Of a stretch of DNA of 47,089 nucleotides, positions 46,361 to 47,089 are shown piece after piece (the first letter of the stretch is position 1; each line of letters begins with the position of its first letter). The notes under the pieces were generated by a model. The model was not told the DNA's origin, did no database searches, and was given only the letters and a program-made list of their open reading frames with translations. The DNA is from JAHFIW01 sp035495855 (GTDB lineage: Bacteria; Patescibacteriota; Patescibacteriia; SG8-24), in assembly GCA_035495855.1 (NCBI GenBank), contig DATJFD010000035.1:1-47089 (forward strand), in the 5' to 3' direction. A program made the position numbers and the translations under genes.

Positions 46361-46870
46361 TCAGTAGTAGTACGACGCCTTGAAGTCGTTGCCGAGGCCC
46401 GAGAGCGACGGGCAGTGGAGGCAGAGCGCGTAGAGTTCGAGCTCCCAGGTGTCGCCGTCGGTCGAGTCCTCGGTCTGCTCGTAGCGGCCGATGATCGGGA
46501 CGTGCCGGCCGCAGGCGCAGGGCGCGGTCCTCGCGTCCGCATAGGAGCCGCTCGGGACCTTGCCGGCCGCGGCGAGCTCGCGGAACTTCGCCGGATCGTT
46601 CGCGATGTCCGCGACCCAGAACTTCTGGTACTCGATGTGCTTGCGGCCGCTCTTCTCGTGCACGGTGGCGGAGAAGTCGCGGACGAAGAACCAGTGCGGG
46701 CCGTACTTGCCGGCGTAGCCGTCGCTCCATGAGGAGCGCAGGCCGCGCAGCGCCGAGGCGATCGTCTTGCGGAGACGGAGCTCCTGCTGCTTGTCGTATA
46801 CTTCCCGCTCGACGCGGTCGATCGTCTGCTTGGCCGTTTCGGCGGCGGCCATGAAAAGGGCGGTGTCCAT
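46361..46870 (-). CDS. Soluble protein with paired Cys motifs, unknown function
   Basis: 169 residues. Cys118 and Cys120 (PCACGRH) and Cys150 and Cys153 (CLHC) could coordinate one zinc. The N-terminal third is helical (FMAAAETAKQTIDRVEREVY, then LRLRKTIASALRGL), followed by SSWSDGYAGKYGPHWFFVRD. The C-terminus ends NDFKASYYY. TAAGGAGG lies just upstream of the ATG, a strong Shine-Dalgarno. The promoter is TTGACG (46935-46940), 17 bp, TTCCAT. It resembles the zinc-ribbon gene at 30.3 kb only in size and context. No family is recognised. Confidence 0.6.
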   Translation of the reverse strand: MDTALFMAAAETAKQTIDRVEREVYDKQQELRLRKTIASALRGLRSSWSDGYAGKYGPHWFFVRDFSATVHEKSGRKHIEYQKFWVADIANDPAKFRELAAAGKVPSGSYADARTAPCACGRHVPIIGRYEQTEDSTDGDTWELELYALCLHCPSLSGLGNDFKASYYY

Positions 46871-46911
46871 CGATGCCTCCTTAGGCGAGTGCCAGACCTT
46901 CCGGCCCAGGC

Positions 46912-46940
46912 ATGGAACAGCAACTTCGCGTCCGCGTCAA
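46912..46940 (-). promoter_or_regulatory. Promoter of the cysteine-motif protein gene
   Basis: On the minus strand TTGACG (46935-46940), 17 bp, TTCCAT (46912-46917). The -10 is a weak match. Confidence 0.4.
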
Positions 46941-46950
46941 CGCTTCCCGA

Positions 46951-46978
46951 AAAGAAAGAGCCCGACCGGGTCGGGCTC
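46951..46978 (-). terminator. Intrinsic terminator
   Basis: On the minus strand GAGCCCGA, loop CCCGG, TCGGGCTC then TTTCTTTT. Confidence 0.75.
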
Positions 46979-46987
46979 GTGCGCGCG

Positions 46988-47089
46988 TCAGGGAAGCGCG
47001 AAGACGACGTGGGCGAAGCGTTCGCAGGCGCTTTCGCGGTGGATGGGGCGGGCCGCGACGCAGTCCGCGCAGAGGACGGCGAGCGACAG
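46988..47089 (-). CDS. C-terminal end of a Cys-containing protein (partial)
   Basis: The minus-strand frame is open from the window edge to a TGA at 46990-46988, giving 33 residues: LSLAVLCADCVAARP, then IHRESACERFAHVVFALP. A CxxC and a third Cys suggest part of a zinc site. A terminator follows immediately, which supports a real gene end. The start and most of the protein are outside the window. Confidence 0.5.
   Translation of the reverse strand: MSLAVLCADCVAARPIHRESACERFAHVVFALP

Noticed and set aside
1..47089. CRISPR array
   Set aside because: The short-unit arms are contiguous degenerate words without unique spacers of regular length, and no cas genes are present.

Overview
The window is GC-rich, gene-dense DNA that looks like a chromosomal segment of a Patescibacteria (Candidate Phyla Radiation) bacterium. 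This assignment is an inference. It rests on a DUF4012 envelope protein, an archaeal-type UMP kinase, a PP2C-like domain joined through a membrane segment to a propeller, WYV-type repeats in a secreted protein, a half-size TsaB-like protein, and many short intergenic regions. There are no phage, transposase, CRISPR, rRNA or recognisable tRNA genes.

Layout. 1-710: the tail of a membrane protein, then about 500 bp of non-coding DNA holding a structured element that recurs at 23.5 kb. 710-9.2 kb: a TM0106-type nuclease, a PP2C phosphatase on the minus strand, glucose-6-phosphate isomerase, a DUF4015 protein, a cyclophilin lipoprotein, a kinase-fold protein and an O-methyltransferase. 9.28-13.8 kb: a giant surface protein with about ten Ig-like repeats. 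13.9-19.8 kb: MutY, a GerMN/TPR/Kelch envelope set, XseA/XseB and a membrane protein. 19.9-23.4 kb: UMP kinase, two exported or anchored proteins, and rplJ-rplL behind an L10 leader with an attenuator. 23.5-30.8 kb: second copy of the structured element, type II pantothenate kinase, pseudo-PP2C/propeller protein, winged-helix regulator, small transporter, TsaB-like protein, two methyltransferases and a zinc-ribbon protein. 31-37.7 kb: three GT2 glycosyltransferases, the DUF4012 protein and MreB, a likely envelope and cell-shape block. 37.8-43.5 kb: mostly minus-strand accessory enzymes (M16 peptidase, GTP-dependent PEP carboxykinase, ADP-ribosylglycohydrolase) plus a secreted SNase-fold protein. 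43.6-47.1 kb: a GT4 glycosyltransferase, a barrel-like protein, a roughly 570-nt candidate non-coding RNA, a cysteine-motif protein and the tail of another gene.

Three signals are not explained by the genes. (1) About twenty gene junctions carry arms built from imperfect copies of a 6-12 nt word. The word differs from junction to junction, and the arms often pair with each other around a terminator. They are mostly purine-rich just after a stop codon and pyrimidine-rich just before a start codon. (2) A 210-bp structured element is present twice. (3) 45717-46290 has its own promoter, dense hairpins and no credible protein, and is flanked by short-unit arms as genes are.

Transcription signals are readable. 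Many promoters have a TTGAC-like -35 box, a 17-bp spacer and either an extended TGn -10 or an unusual TACGGT -10. At least six plus-strand genes start within a few bases of the predicted transcription start, so they are probably leaderless. Several minus-strand accessory genes instead have strong AGGAG Shine-Dalgarno sites.
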